Shown: piece by piece, positions 17,687-26,893 of the stretch
Layout: each line of letters begins with the position of its first letter
Numbering within the stretch: position 1 is the first letter of the stretch
Assembly: GCF_016403105.1 (NCBI RefSeq)
Contig: NZ_CP046157.1
Coordinates: 29,511 to 93,510, forward strand
Source: Leptolyngbya sp. BL0902
GTDB taxonomy: Bacteria; Cyanobacteriota; Cyanobacteriia; Phormidesmidales; Phormidesmidaceae
Length of the DNA stretch: 64,000 nucleotides
Reading direction: 5' to 3'
Made by a program: the position numbers and the translations under genes
Notes under the pieces: generated by a model
Database searches by the model: none
What the model was told of the DNA's origin: nothing
The model's input: only the letters and a program-made list of their open reading frames with translations

Positions 17687-18388
17687 ATGACCCACATTCC
17701 ACGCCATCCGGCAGTGGCCGGATGGTTGTTGCTTTGCCTAGTGTTGCCCGCTTGTACTGGGGCAGGCCCATCGACACCCAGTGGCCAAGACCCGACCAGG
17801 GAGATGCCTATCACGGACGCCGCCGCCGCCGCTAATCCACCGTCTAATTCCACCATCGATGATCCGTCGGCAAGCTGGGCCGATCTCCTAGGGACAACCT
17901 CGGCACCGGAGGGATGGCAGGTCGTTTCCTGCGAGAACCCCATGCTGCTTTGTGTTGAGGTCGATGGCGAAATCCTCGGCACCGTGGAACGCTTTAGCTA
18001 CCCACTCAGCGAGGTGAACCTGCAAGGGGGAGCGCCCACAACCCTGGAAGCCCAGCGGCAGTTTCTCGATGCCTGGGTGGCGGATCACCAAGCCACGATT
18101 CAGCGGGATCGCGCTGGGACAGACCCCACCCTGCGGTTTACCCACGACTTGCCAGCCCCGTTTCCGGTGGGCAGCCTGTTGGGATTGCGTTACGGCTATG
18201 CCCTCAGCGATGCCGAAGGGGTGGTGCGCGAACGCACGGTGGGCTATGTGGCCACCGATGGCGAACAGGTCTACGTCTTTACCACGGGGGTGATCACGGG
18301 CGATCCCACCGGGCCGTTTGGGTCGGAATCAGATTTGTCCGCCTTTGAACCCCACCTTGCCACCATCATCGAGGGGCTGCGGCTATGA
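17687..18388 (+). CDS. Probable lipoprotein, function unknown
   Basis: 233 residues. The N-terminus is a lipoprotein signal: a short polar head, the hydrophobic core AGWLLLCLVLPAC with Cys about residue 23 in a lipobox, then a Ser/Thr/Pro-rich linker (GAGPSTPSGQDPTRE). The mature domain contains two Cys (SCENPMLLC) that could pair, and a repeated Gly/Val beta pattern (VDGEILGTVERFSYPL, VGYVATDGEQVYVFTTG). No family recognised. Its stop codon lies within an ATGA next to an in-frame ATG of the GUN4-WD40 gene, so the two are probably cotranscribed. Confidence 0.75.
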   Translation: MTHIPRHPAVAGWLLLCLVLPACTGAGPSTPSGQDPTREMPITDAAAAANPPSNSTIDDPSASWADLLGTTSAPEGWQVVSCENPMLLCVEVDGEILGTVERFSYPLSEVNLQGGAPTTLEAQRQFLDAWVADHQATIQRDRAGTDPTLRFTHDLPAPFPVGSLLGLRYGYALSDAEGVVRERTVGYVATDGEQVYVFTTGVITGDPTGPFGSESDLSAFEPHLATIIEGLRL

Positions 18389-18462
18389 ACCCACGACCCA
18401 GATCGGTGCGGGGTATCCCCCTCCTCAACACTCCAGCAACGCATTACAGAATGAGACTCTCC

Positions 18463-20370
18463 ATGAAAGCTTTAACGAAACTCAGTATGGCGTTGGCCCT
18501 CAGTGCGGCCCTCGTGCATCCCCTCATCGCCACCGTGGCCCAAGCCCAGGTCGATCCAACGGTGCAGCAAATCAACTGGGCTCAGGCCCAGCCCGTGGAT
18601 ATGACGGCCCTGGAAGATGCCCTCGCTGCCCAAGATTGGAAGGCCGCCGATGGCGAAACCCGCCGCATTTTAGATCCGTGGATTCATCCGGGTGGCAACA
18701 TTTTGGGCACCCCCCTGGCGACCAATATTCCCCCAGAGGTGCTGCAAGCCCTGGATGAACTCTGGGTGGAGGCCAGCGACGGGCGGTTTGGCTTGAGTGT
18801 GCAGCAGCGCATATGGGCCGAGGTGCAAGCGCAGAACCCGACGGATTCGACGGCAGCGGCGAAAGCCTTTGGAGATCAGGTCGGCTGGACGCGCCCCCCC
18901 GGTAGGGAAGATCCCACCTTCATCGCTGGGGAATGGCTGACCGAAATGGAGATCACCCATTCCCTAGATGCCCCCGTGGGCCATCTGCCCTGGGCCGGGG
19001 TGAGCTGGGCACAAATTTCTCGCCTGTTTGCGGTGGAAAGCTGCGGCAGTTGCACCATCGACGCCATGTATGTGCAGGGGGAACGGTTCCACCAATACCT
19101 GCCCATCCTCTTTAGCTGGGTAGAAACGGCCCTAGAAATGACCGTGCCGGATGTGGGCTCTTGGCGACAGCCCCAGTTAGCCCACACTATCGATCTCCAG
19201 TCCCTCTATCCCGATTCCCGATGCCCCATCCGCACCAGTGCCTCAGCCATTAGCCCTAATGGTGCGGTGGTGGCCATCGGCAGCTACAGCTACGAGCGCA
19301 ACTGCCCCAACGCCGGGGAAAGCACTCTGGCCCTGTGGGACGCCCAGCGTGGCAACCGTATCATCACCCTACAACGGGGGCCAGCGATGGCGGCTTCGGC
19401 CCAGGGCAACCCACCCCAGGAGCCTGCGGGACAGAGGGCTCGCATCGTGGGGGAGGTGGCCAATGCGGTAGCGTTTACCCCCGATAGCCAAATCGTGGCG
19501 GCGGGGATGTCGAACGGGGTGGTGCAGCTGTGGTCGGCCCCGACGGGGGCACCGATCCGCACCCTGGAGGGCCATCGCTATGCAGTGCGGGCCATTGCCA
19601 TCAGCCCCACCGGGCGAACCCTGGCCAGTGCCAGCGCCGATAACACCGTCAAGCTGTGGGATATGCAAACCGGACGGCTGTGGGAGACGATCTCCATTCC
19701 CGCCGCTGACGGTATCGTCCACACCCTCACCTTTAGCCCCAATGGCGAGCGCCTCGCCACCGCCACCGACCAAAACACCCTCCAGCTTTGGGAGGTATCC
19801 ACCGGACGATTGATTCGCCCCCTGGTGAGTCGGGCCGGAACCGAGATTGCGCCGCTGCCCATGGCCTTTAGTCCAGACAGCCAAACCCTGGCCACGGGCG
19901 ACGCCGACAACAGCCTCAAGTTCTGGAATGCCCACACCGGGGCGCGACAACTGACTCGACCCGTGCATGAACCCCTGCGCCATCTGGCCTATAGCCCCAA
20001 TGGTAACTGGCTCGTCACCAGCGACGGCACCACCGCCCGCCTGTGGAATCTGTCCCGCCCAGAGCGCGAAACCGTGCATTTCATTCCCCTAAACCAGACC
20101 GCTGGCCACCACATTCAGCCTATGAATCCCGGCCTGATTGCCTTCAGCCCCGATGGCCAAACCCTAGCCACCAGCACCCTGCTGCTGCCGCTGACGGAAA
20201 GTGAGCCGATTCCCCGCCAGGGCATCACCCTCTGGGCCGTGGAGACGGGGCTACCACTTTATCAAATCCACGAGGTTGGCCCCTTTCAGTTCAGCCCCAG
20301 GGGCGACTTTTTGATGGTGATGGGGCAACGGGTACAGTTCTGGCAACCCTACAGCGGCCTAGTCCGGTAG
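18463..20370 (+). CDS. Exported GUN4-domain protein fused to WD40 repeats
   Basis: 635 residues from the ATG at 18463, chosen because a standard signal peptide follows at once (basic head, core LSMALALSAALVHPLIATVA, cleavage near AQAQ). An in-frame ATG at 18385 overlaps the previous stop and would add 26 residues. Residues about 47-190 match GUN4: LEDALAAQDWKAADGETRRI, LDELWVEASDGRFGLSVQ, FGDQVGW and DAPVGHLPW. GUN4 binds porphyrins and activates magnesium chelatase. From about 245 to the end there are seven or eight WD40 blades (for example TLASASADNTVKLWDMQTG). GUN4 proteins are normally cytoplasmic or stromal; export plus a beta-propeller suggests a different, perhaps scaffold or tetrapyrrole-sensing, role. 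Confidence 0.85.
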   Translation: MKALTKLSMALALSAALVHPLIATVAQAQVDPTVQQINWAQAQPVDMTALEDALAAQDWKAADGETRRILDPWIHPGGNILGTPLATNIPPEVLQALDELWVEASDGRFGLSVQQRIWAEVQAQNPTDSTAAAKAFGDQVGWTRPPGREDPTFIAGEWLTEMEITHSLDAPVGHLPWAGVSWAQISRLFAVESCGSCTIDAMYVQGERFHQYLPILFSWVETALEMTVPDVGSWRQPQLAHTIDLQSLYPDSRCPIRTSASAISPNGAVVAIGSYSYERNCPNAGESTLALWDAQRGNRIITLQRGPAMAASAQGNPPQEPAGQRARIVGEVANAVAFTPDSQIVAAGMSNGVVQLWSAPTGAPIRTLEGHRYAVRAIAISPTGRTLASASADNTVKLWDMQTGRLWETISIPAADGIVHTLTFSPNGERLATATDQNTLQLWEVSTGRLIRPLVSRAGTEIAPLPMAFSPDSQTLATGDADNSLKFWNAHTGARQLTRPVHEPLRHLAYSPNGNWLVTSDGTTARLWNLSRPERETVHFIPLNQTAGHHIQPMNPGLIAFSPDGQTLATSTLLLPLTESEPIPRQGITLWAVETGLPLYQIHEVGPFQFSPRGDFLMVMGQRVQFWQPYSGLVR

Positions 20371-20441
20371 CCGTTGGTCTCAAAATTCAAGTCCTACCAT
20401 GCAACAGGCTCACTCCAAAAGTCACATTTCAAAATGGCCCC

Positions 20442-21326
20442 ATGACTTTCTTCACCTTTTCCACCCAAGCGCTGACCACCCTATTGGCCCTGGCTACCCT
20501 GACCACGGGCGCGATGGCCTGTGCCCCCCTGCCCGATGCCGAAGAAGCCACGCCCTCCCCTGGGGGCGCTGTCGTGGTCGATCCCTCAACCGATGAGCAA
20601 CCAAGCCACTGGATCGATACCGATGCGGAGGACGTTCTCACCCCAGCGGTACGGAATCGCGTTCTGCAAAACATTGCCTTCGACCTAGGCCGTCCCGTGG
20701 AAACCCTCCGCATTGCCGCCGCCGAAACCGCCATCTTTGATGGCTGCATGGGTATCTATGTGCCCGATCTGGCTTGTACGGAGATCGCGCTGTTCGGCTT
20801 GCGCGTCGTCGTTACCGATGGCGACCAAAGCTGGGTTTACCACACCCATCAGGAGGCTGATACCCACGGCGTGGTGCAAAATCCCACCGCCAGCGGTAGC
20901 CGTAACGGCCTCATTCCCGACTTTATCCCCCGTCCTGTAACGGAGGGGGAAGCCGAACCCGAAGACCACCTCTTTCGATCTGTGGAGTCAGGCAGCTTGG
21001 CGGGCTATTTCAAGGAAACCATTCTGACGACCGATGGCCGACTGATCCAACGGGAAAGCGGCAGGGTTGTGGCGGAAGCCCGTCTGGCCCCAGACCAAGT
21101 CGCGGCCTTCCAGCAGGTGCTTGAGGATCAGCGCTTCCCCAACCTGCACCGGATGCGCTACGTCACCGATGCCGCCTTTGCGGACTATCCCACCGTGCGG
21201 CTATCGTCTTGGTCGATGGAAGTGGACTATATTGACCTGGCCCTCGCCGATGCCCCCGTGGCGCTTCAGGCTATTGTCTCTGCCTGGGATGCCGTGACGG
21301 CTGAAGCGGGGCTGGAGAGTAACTAG
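20442..21326 (+). CDS. Exported hypothetical protein
   Basis: 294 residues from the ATG at 20442. The N-terminus is a signal peptide (TFSTQALTTLLALATLTTGA, then MACAPLP). The Cys could be lipidated, but the -3 residue does not fit a strict lipobox. The mature part begins with a Pro/Glu-rich linker, has a Cys pair region (FDGCMGIYVPDLACTEIALF) and ends in an alpha/beta domain with no family I recognise. It follows the GUN4-WD40 gene by 71 bp on the same strand and is the third exported product in a row. Its 3' end meets the STAND gene end-to-end with 4 bp between them. Confidence 0.65.
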   Translation: MTFFTFSTQALTTLLALATLTTGAMACAPLPDAEEATPSPGGAVVVDPSTDEQPSHWIDTDAEDVLTPAVRNRVLQNIAFDLGRPVETLRIAAAETAIFDGCMGIYVPDLACTEIALFGLRVVVTDGDQSWVYHTHQEADTHGVVQNPTASGSRNGLIPDFIPRPVTEGEAEPEDHLFRSVESGSLAGYFKETILTTDGRLIQRESGRVVAEARLAPDQVAAFQQVLEDQRFPNLHRMRYVTDAAFADYPTVRLSSWSMEVDYIDLALADAPVALQAIVSAWDAVTAEAGLESN

Positions 21327-21330
21327 CGGG

Positions 21331-24300
21331 TCATGACTTCCCCGGAATGGCTTCATCCAGCATGGTGCGCTCGGCTCCTAACGCTTCTAGGGCGGTGATG
21401 GCCCAGTCATCTAGACCTGCGGCTTGGGCGATGATCATGCCCTCATAGAGGCGAGGGCTGCGGAAGGTTTTGAGGCAGGTTCCGGTGGTGATGTCCCACA
21501 GGCGCAGGGTTTCGTCATGGCTACCGCTCACCAAATAGGGTGGATCAACGCCATGATCATGCGGCAAAAAGGTCAGGCAAGAAACGGCGCTGGTGTGGCC
21601 CGTGAAGGTTCGCAGGCAGGTTCCGGTCGCTACGTCCCACAGTTTGAGGGTGCTGTCTTGGCTTCCGGTGGCGAGGTACTGGCCGCTGGGGCAAAAAGCG
21701 AGGGCTTTCACCTGGCTGGTGTGGCCGCTGAGGGTGTGGAGGCAATCGCCGCTGTGGATGTCCCAGAGTCGGGCGGTGGCATCTTCGCTGGCGGAGGCAA
21801 TCAGACTATCATCGGGGGAGAGGGCGACGGCCCAAATGCGTTCACCGTGGCCGCTGAGGGTGCGGAGGCAATCGCCGCTGTGGATGTCCCAGATTTTGAT
21901 GATTTCGTCGTTGCTAGCGGTGACGAGCCAGGGGTGATGGCTGGCCAAAACGCAGGCCCACACCCAGCTTCCGTGGCCCTCAAAGGTGCGGAGACATTCC
22001 CCAGTGTGGGTGTCCCACAGCTTGGCTCCGGCATCGGCCCCGCCACTGGCGAGGAGGTGTCCATCGGCGCTGAAGGCAAGGCCATAGACAGCGGCGGTGT
22101 GGCCCGCCAGGGTGTGGGTGCATTGCCCCGTGGCCATGTCCCAGAGTTTGAGGGTGCTGTCGCCTCCGGCGGTGGCCAGTTGCTGACTATCGGGGCGAAC
22201 GGCAACGGCCCACACCCAGCTTTGGTGGCCCTCAAAGCGGCGGATCTCGCTGCCCGTGGCCACCTCCCACAGGCGAGCCAGTTCGTCGTCGCCCCCCGTC
22301 ACCACCTGCCCAGGGCCAGCGGCGGCGAGGCCATAGATTTGGCTAGAGGATCCGCGAATGGTTTGGGTGCATTGGCGGGTGGCCACCTCCCACAGTTTGA
22401 CGGCCTTATCGTTGCCGACGCTGGCCAGTTGGGTGCCGTCGGCACTGGCGGCGAGGCTCCACACTTCGCCCCGATGGGCCAGGGTGGTGTGCAGGCAGGT
22501 GCCATCGCGGCTGTCCCAATATTTCAGAGTATGGTCGAAGCTGCTGCTCACCAGGAGATCGCTATGGGGAATAAACACGGCGGCACTGACGATGTGGCGG
22601 TGCCCCCGCAGGACGGTGCGCTGGGTGCCCGTGGCCACCTCCCACAGGCCGATGGTGCCATCCATGCTGCTGGTGGCGAGTAAGGTGCCGTCGGCATTAA
22701 AGGCCAGGTGCCACACCAGGTTTTGGTGCCCCTCCAGACAGTGCAGACAGTGGCGACGGTGGAGATCCCAGAGCCGCACGGTGTAGTCGTGGCTGCCCGT
22801 GGCGACGATGACCCGACCTTGAGCGTCCGGTACCGGGGCAATGGCCACAAAGGCGATCCGTTGGGTATGTCCCGCCAGGGTGCCGATGGGTTCCCAGGTG
22901 GCCGTATCCCACAGCCGCACCTGGTTGTGGTAGCTGCCCGCCAGCACCGCGCCATCGGGGCTAAAGGCCACCGACGCACAGCCGTCTTCCCCGTCCAGGG
23001 TCTTCAGACAGCGCCCGGTCGCCACCTCCCACACCTTGGCCACGTTGTCGTTACTGCCGCTGGCCAACCACCGCCCATCGGGGCTAAAGGCCAGTCGCCA
23101 CGTCCAGCGCAGGGTACGCAACAGCCGCAAATTGGAGAGGCTCCACAGGCACAGGTGGTTATAGTCGGCGGTGGCCAGCAGGTCGTCCACGGGGCTGAAG
23201 GCGACGGCGCGGCTGTAGGTGCTGGGCTGGGCAAAGACGGTGTGCTCGAAGGTGGCCCCCACAAAGGACACCCGATGCAGAGGCGTGTTGACCAGGTGGG
23301 CCTGCCGAATCCACAGGCGGGAAAAGTCGGCGGCGGTGAGGTCGATCTCCAGGTGGGTCAGTAGATTCAGCAGGTTTCCGGCACTGTAGCTGGGGGTGTG
23401 GGCGAAATGAATCCGCACCCGATTCAGCACCCGCCACAGGTAGGCCGCTAACCGTTCCCCCGACCCGAGTTCGGCCCGCAGGCGATCCGCCAGGGGCACC
23501 AAAATTACCCGCACCTGGCTTTGGCGGATATATTCCTTGGCGCTGGCCTGGATCAGCGGGAACCGATGGAACCAGGGACTTTCCCGTCCGTCCAGGTTTT
23601 CAGCAGACTCCTGACCCCAAACCATCAGATCCGCCAACACCGCCGCCAGCAGACTCTCAATCAGGTATTCCATTACCACGGGCTGCTGGGTAAAGCCCTG
23701 GTCTCCCCGCTCAATTAGGGAACGCCGCCCCAAGGACTCCAGGGCTTCTAGCAACAACCGCCGAGGAATGCCATCCCCCACCGCCTGCTGTAGAGCAGCC
23801 AGGGACACCCACTCCCGATGGATAGCCAGCCAGGTCATCACCTGGGTTTCGAGATCAGACAGGCGACCGCACTGCTGCTGCAACAGGGGCCGAATGCCGC
23901 TAAACAGCAGGGTATCGTCCCGCAAAAATTCCTCCACATCGCCGCCAAACAGGTCTTTAATCGAACTCGCCACCACCTTCAGCGCCAGGGGATTGCCCCA
24001 GTAGCGATCAATCAGCCGCTGATGCTCCGCCACCGTGCCCAACAGCCCCTTGGTTTGGAACAACGCCTGACTATCGGCGGCTTTCAGACCGGGCAGCACG
24101 TAGGAACGCACGGGCAAATCCTCCCCCTCCAGGGCGGCAATTTCCCCCGGCTTTTCTCGACTGGTGAGGATCAGACAGCTCTGATGGGCGCATTCCCCCA
24201 CCTGGCGCAGTAGTTCGCCATAGCCCTCGTAACCGGGAAGATAGTGGCCCACCGCACCGCCGCTTTGCAAGCCGCTCTGTAAAAGGCTCTCGGCATTGTC

Positions 24301-24987
24301 CAGCACCAGCAAACAGCGATGCTGCCGCAGATAACTGACCAACCGGGCGATCTGCGCCGTGGGGCCAGGGGGCAACGCGCCCTCCCGCTGCTGCGACACA
24401 ATCGGCAGCACCTCCGCCAGCCAGTCCTCCAGGGGCGGCGCATCCCGCAAACTACGCCACAACACACACTCAAATTCCCCCTGCACCACCTGGGCCAGCT
24501 TCACCGACAGAGCGGTTTTGCCCATCCCTCCCATGCCCAACAGCAGGATCAATCGGCAGCGGTCGGCCAGAATCCATTGCTTGAGGATGGCCAGTTCCGG
24601 CTCGCGCCCGTAGAAGTGGGAGACATCGATGGCGGAACCCCAGGAGGTGGGGGGGGAAGGGGAGGCGGAGGGAGAGGATCGGGGAGGCGGGAGTGGGGAG
24701 GCGGGAGTGGGAGAAGCGGGGTTAGGATCGGGGAAGCCATAGTCGGCGCGGTCTAGGGTGAGGTGGAAGGCGGCGAAAAAGGCGTCTAGGGTTTGGCGAT
24801 CAACGGTGGTTTTGGCCTCTAAAACTTTGGTGATGGTTTTGAGGGAAAGCTGGGTGCGCTCGCACAGTTCCTCCAGGGTAAAGCGCTGGCCGAAGTTCTC
24901 TGCCTGCTCCACCTGGCGGCGAGCGGCGCTGAGCTTGGCCTGCCCCTGGGGTGTCAGCACCACGCCCCGCTGTCGTCCTTTTCCCAT
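21331..24987 (-). CDS. STAND (NB-ARC) NTPase with N-terminal HTH-like domain and 14 WD40 repeats
   Basis: 1218 residues from the ATG at 24987. Residues 1-80 form a helical domain (RFTLEELCERTQLSLKTITK) that looks like a helix-turn-helix effector or adaptor. After a Pro/Ser linker comes the NB-ARC ATPase: Walker A GMGGMGKTA near 150, Walker B CLLVLDNAES near 224, then the helical and winged-helix parts. A short pentapeptide-like strip (LTAADFSRLWIRQAHL) leads into 14 WD40 repeats, enough for two seven-bladed propellers. This is the layout of NLR-like ligand-triggered oligomerising switches, several of which act in phage defence. The ATG overlaps the TGA of the small upstream frame (TGATG) and is translationally coupled to it. 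Confidence 0.88.
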   Translation of the reverse strand: MGKGRQRGVVLTPQGQAKLSAARRQVEQAENFGQRFTLEELCERTQLSLKTITKVLEAKTTVDRQTLDAFFAAFHLTLDRADYGFPDPNPASPTPASPLPPPRSSPSASPSPPTSWGSAIDVSHFYGREPELAILKQWILADRCRLILLLGMGGMGKTALSVKLAQVVQGEFECVLWRSLRDAPPLEDWLAEVLPIVSQQREGALPPGPTAQIARLVSYLRQHRCLLVLDNAESLLQSGLQSGGAVGHYLPGYEGYGELLRQVGECAHQSCLILTSREKPGEIAALEGEDLPVRSYVLPGLKAADSQALFQTKGLLGTVAEHQRLIDRYWGNPLALKVVASSIKDLFGGDVEEFLRDDTLLFSGIRPLLQQQCGRLSDLETQVMTWLAIHREWVSLAALQQAVGDGIPRRLLLEALESLGRRSLIERGDQGFTQQPVVMEYLIESLLAAVLADLMVWGQESAENLDGRESPWFHRFPLIQASAKEYIRQSQVRVILVPLADRLRAELGSGERLAAYLWRVLNRVRIHFAHTPSYSAGNLLNLLTHLEIDLTAADFSRLWIRQAHLVNTPLHRVSFVGATFEHTVFAQPSTYSRAVAFSPVDDLLATADYNHLCLWSLSNLRLLRTLRWTWRLAFSPDGRWLASGSNDNVAKVWEVATGRCLKTLDGEDGCASVAFSPDGAVLAGSYHNQVRLWDTATWEPIGTLAGHTQRIAFVAIAPVPDAQGRVIVATGSHDYTVRLWDLHRRHCLHCLEGHQNLVWHLAFNADGTLLATSSMDGTIGLWEVATGTQRTVLRGHRHIVSAAVFIPHSDLLVSSSFDHTLKYWDSRDGTCLHTTLAHRGEVWSLAASADGTQLASVGNDKAVKLWEVATRQCTQTIRGSSSQIYGLAAAGPGQVVTGGDDELARLWEVATGSEIRRFEGHQSWVWAVAVRPDSQQLATAGGDSTLKLWDMATGQCTHTLAGHTAAVYGLAFSADGHLLASGGADAGAKLWDTHTGECLRTFEGHGSWVWACVLASHHPWLVTASNDEIIKIWDIHSGDCLRTLSGHGERIWAVALSPDDSLIASASEDATARLWDIHSGDCLHTLSGHTSQVKALAFCPSGQYLATGSQDSTLKLWDVATGTCLRTFTGHTSAVSCLTFLPHDHGVDPPYLVSGSHDETLRLWDITTGTCLKTFRSPRLYEGMIIAQAAGLDDWAITALEALGAERTMLDEAIPGKS

Positions 24988-25085
24988 CACTCACTCACAA
25001 TGTTTGCAATGCGCCCCACGACCTGATCCAGTTCAGCCAGTTCTTGCCGAAGACGGCCTGCTGTGGCCACATAGGCCCCGTTCAT
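24987..25085 (-). CDS. 32-residue frame resembling the N-terminus of a HepT-like RNase toxin (truncated)
   Basis: The frame runs from the ATG at 25085 to the TGA at 24987-24989. Its ATG overlaps the nucleotidyltransferase stop (ATGA) and its TGA overlaps the STAND start (TGATG), so ribosomes could pass through all three. The peptide carries RLRQELAELDQVVGRIANI, which resembles the first helix of HepT-like proteins normally encoded directly after MNT nucleotidyltransferases. The catalytic R-x4-6-H part of HepT would lie well beyond residue 32 and is absent. It could be a remnant left when the STAND gene arrived, or a retained coupling or partner peptide. Confidence 0.55.
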   Translation of the reverse strand: MNGAYVATAGRLRQELAELDQVVGRIANIVSE

Positions 25086-25516
25086 AGGGGTTGCCCCTCC
25101 GTGGTGATAACAACAGCCAAGCTAGGTTTGCACGTTTCCAGCCGCACCAAATCAATTTTGAAGGATGAGATATCTTGCAGCTTGGCTACGGCGGTAAAGT
25201 AGTCCAGTGGATCCAGCCCCCGCACCGCCAGGTCAATATCCGAGGATAGGTGAAACCGCTCCCGATGCAGCAACGACCCAAAGAGAATCACCTCACGGGC
25301 CTGAAAGTCTTGCTTGAGCAAGGTCTTGGTAGATTGCACCACCTGACTGGCCACCTCATATCGTTGGGCAAGGCGCAGGTGTTCGGCTTGTTGGCGCAGG
25401 GCCAAGTTGCGTCTAAAAACCGCCATTTCCTCTGGGCTCACGGGTTTCAATGGATTTATCCCCCAGGTAGGTGCTATTTTGGCGAGTACGCGAGACTCTG
25501 AGGTCGTCAGTTGCAT
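25082..25516 (-). CDS. MNT-type nucleotidyltransferase (minimal NTase / antitoxin-like)
   Basis: 144 residues from the ATG at 25516 (a TTG nine codons upstream is also in frame). The nucleotidyltransferase signature is clear: VILFGSLLHRERFHLSSDID, that is GS followed at family spacing by D-x-D, then LAVRG. MNT proteins pair with HEPN/HepT RNase toxins and neutralise them by AMPylating a tyrosine. Here the expected HepT is reduced to 32 codons and the next full gene is a STAND NTPase, so the NTase may now serve that protein. The helical N-terminal 60 residues (RRNLALRQQAEHLRLAQRYE) are longer than in minimal MNTs. Confidence 0.8.
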   Translation of the reverse strand: MQLTTSESRVLAKIAPTWGINPLKPVSPEEMAVFRRNLALRQQAEHLRLAQRYEVASQVVQSTKTLLKQDFQAREVILFGSLLHRERFHLSSDIDLAVRGLDPLDYFTAVAKLQDISSFKIDLVRLETCKPSLAVVITTEGQPL

Positions 25517-25605
25517 GGACAAAGCGTAATCTGTGCGGGACAACGGGATACATGACGCTCAAACTAGCGCATCCCAACGTCTAAGGGAAGTCGTGCAGAT
25601 ACCTC

Positions 25606-26175
25606 CTACCGCCGACCAAAAATACGCATGAGGGGGCAGGAAAAATCCGGCAACAGATGCGAAGTCAGGCTGTCCGATGCTTGTAGGGTCATTGCCAGGG
25701 TCAGCACCGCCTGATCGCGACGGTAGACCTGAACCTGTTGCAGGGTGTTATCCACGATCCAATACTCTTGTACCCCCTGCTGGGAATACAGCTTGAGCTT
25801 GAGTTGTCTATCCCGCTGCTCGTCTTTTTTCCCGAGGGACAGCACCTCCACCACTAGTTCTGGTGCTCCGGTTAGGTGTTCAGCCTCATCCATCAGCGCC
25901 TCTAATCGCTCGTTGCTGGCCCACACCACATCAGGAATCACATTGTCTTCATCAGTGAAAATAATGCCGGGGTTAATGGCTGCTCGCCCCAGATCGGTAT
26001 CTTGGCACCAGCTATCTAGGGCCGCAAAAATTCGACCCGTCACTTCCTGATGACTCCATCGCGGTGCCCTCGTCACGATTAGTTCTCCATCAATAATCTC
26101 GTAGCGCTTGCCATCGTCGGGAAACAGGTCTAGGTCTGCCGAAGTCCATCGAACGCGATTGGTTGCAGAAGTCAT
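25606..26175 (-). CDS. Uma2 family (DUF820) endonuclease-like protein
   Basis: 189 residues from the ATG at 26175, preceded by GAGG at 8-nt spacing. The PD-(D/E)XK-type Uma2 features are seen: DDGKRYEIIDGELIV, then IIFTDEDNVIPDVVWA with the catalytic Asp, ELVVEVLS with the Glu, and the QLKLKLYSQQGVQEYWIVD segment. Uma2 genes are very numerous in cyanobacteria and their biological role is not settled. Complete and probably a single-gene unit. A second Uma2 gene in the window (43619-45525) is split by an insertion sequence. Confidence 0.88.
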   Translation of the reverse strand: MTSATNRVRWTSADLDLFPDDGKRYEIIDGELIVTRAPRWSHQEVTGRIFAALDSWCQDTDLGRAAINPGIIFTDEDNVIPDVVWASNERLEALMDEAEHLTGAPELVVEVLSLGKKDEQRDRQLKLKLYSQQGVQEYWIVDNTLQQVQVYRRDQAVLTLAMTLQASDSLTSHLLPDFSCPLMRIFGRR

Positions 26176-26407
26176 CACGGAAGCCTCAATCCTTGGGCTG
26201 TTTTTACCATAGCGAAGAACCTCCAGACCGAGCCTATCCAATGGGGCCAACATCACCAAATCGGATCACTGGCGGGTTAACGTTCCCCTTAACTTACCGC
26301 TTAAGTTACCCAATCTTCCCTGGTGAATGGAGGGCGGCGAGGCGATAGTGGATTCATCGGCAGGAAATGCCGAAAGCCCTTGCCCCCAGAACCTTTCGGA
26401 GGTTGTT

Positions 26408-26893
26408 ATGATTCACCACATTTCGATTTCGGCTAAAAATCCGCGCCATGTGGCCAACGTGTTGGCGGAACTTTTTCAGGGCAGCGTGATGCCCTTTCCG
26501 CCCCTGGAGGGAGCCTACGTGGTCATGGCTAAGGATAAGCATGGCACCATGATTGAGGTCTATCCCCTGGGCAGCGAGATTATGCCCGGTCAGGGTTTGG
26601 AGGAAGCCAGTTTTTGCCGCAATGCCCATCCTTACCACTTCACCTCAGTCCATGCGGCGATCTCGGTGCCCGTGAGCCAAGCCGCCCTGGAGACCATTGC
26701 CCAGCGAGAAGGCTGGCGAGTGCTGCCCTGTGCTCGCGATGGCCTGTTTAACCTGGTGGAATTTTGGGTAGAAAACCGCGTCATGCTGGAGCTGCTGCCC
26801 CCGGTGATGGCCAAGGGCTACCTCCAGGCCATGAGCCCCGCCAATCTGGAAGCCCTGGCCCAGCAGCTCGCAGGCGTGGCCGGACGCAGCTAA
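26408..26893 (+). CDS. VOC/glyoxalase-like small protein
   Basis: 161 residues from the ATG at 26408, which has GGAGG (26398-26402) five bases upstream; longer in-frame starts lack this. The start MIHHISISAKNPRHVANVLA and the following YVVMAKDKHGTMIEVYPLG look like one beta-alpha-beta-beta-beta module of the vicinal-oxygen-chelate fold. The second half (FTSVHAAISVPVSQAALETI, then FWVENRVMLELLPP) gives another. His, Glu and Glu residues at module ends could bind a metal. No substrate can be inferred. Single gene between a reverse Uma2 and a forward membrane protein. Confidence 0.65.
   Translation: MIHHISISAKNPRHVANVLAELFQGSVMPFPPLEGAYVVMAKDKHGTMIEVYPLGSEIMPGQGLEEASFCRNAHPYHFTSVHAAISVPVSQAALETIAQREGWRVLPCARDGLFNLVEFWVENRVMLELLPPVMAKGYLQAMSPANLEALAQQLAGVAGRS

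Noticed and set aside
21424..22683. Long forward open frame (419 codons) opposite the STAND-WD40 gene
   Set aside because: It is the antisense of WD40 repeats; its Gly/Ala-rich repetitive text mirrors the repeat structure and has no ribosome site.
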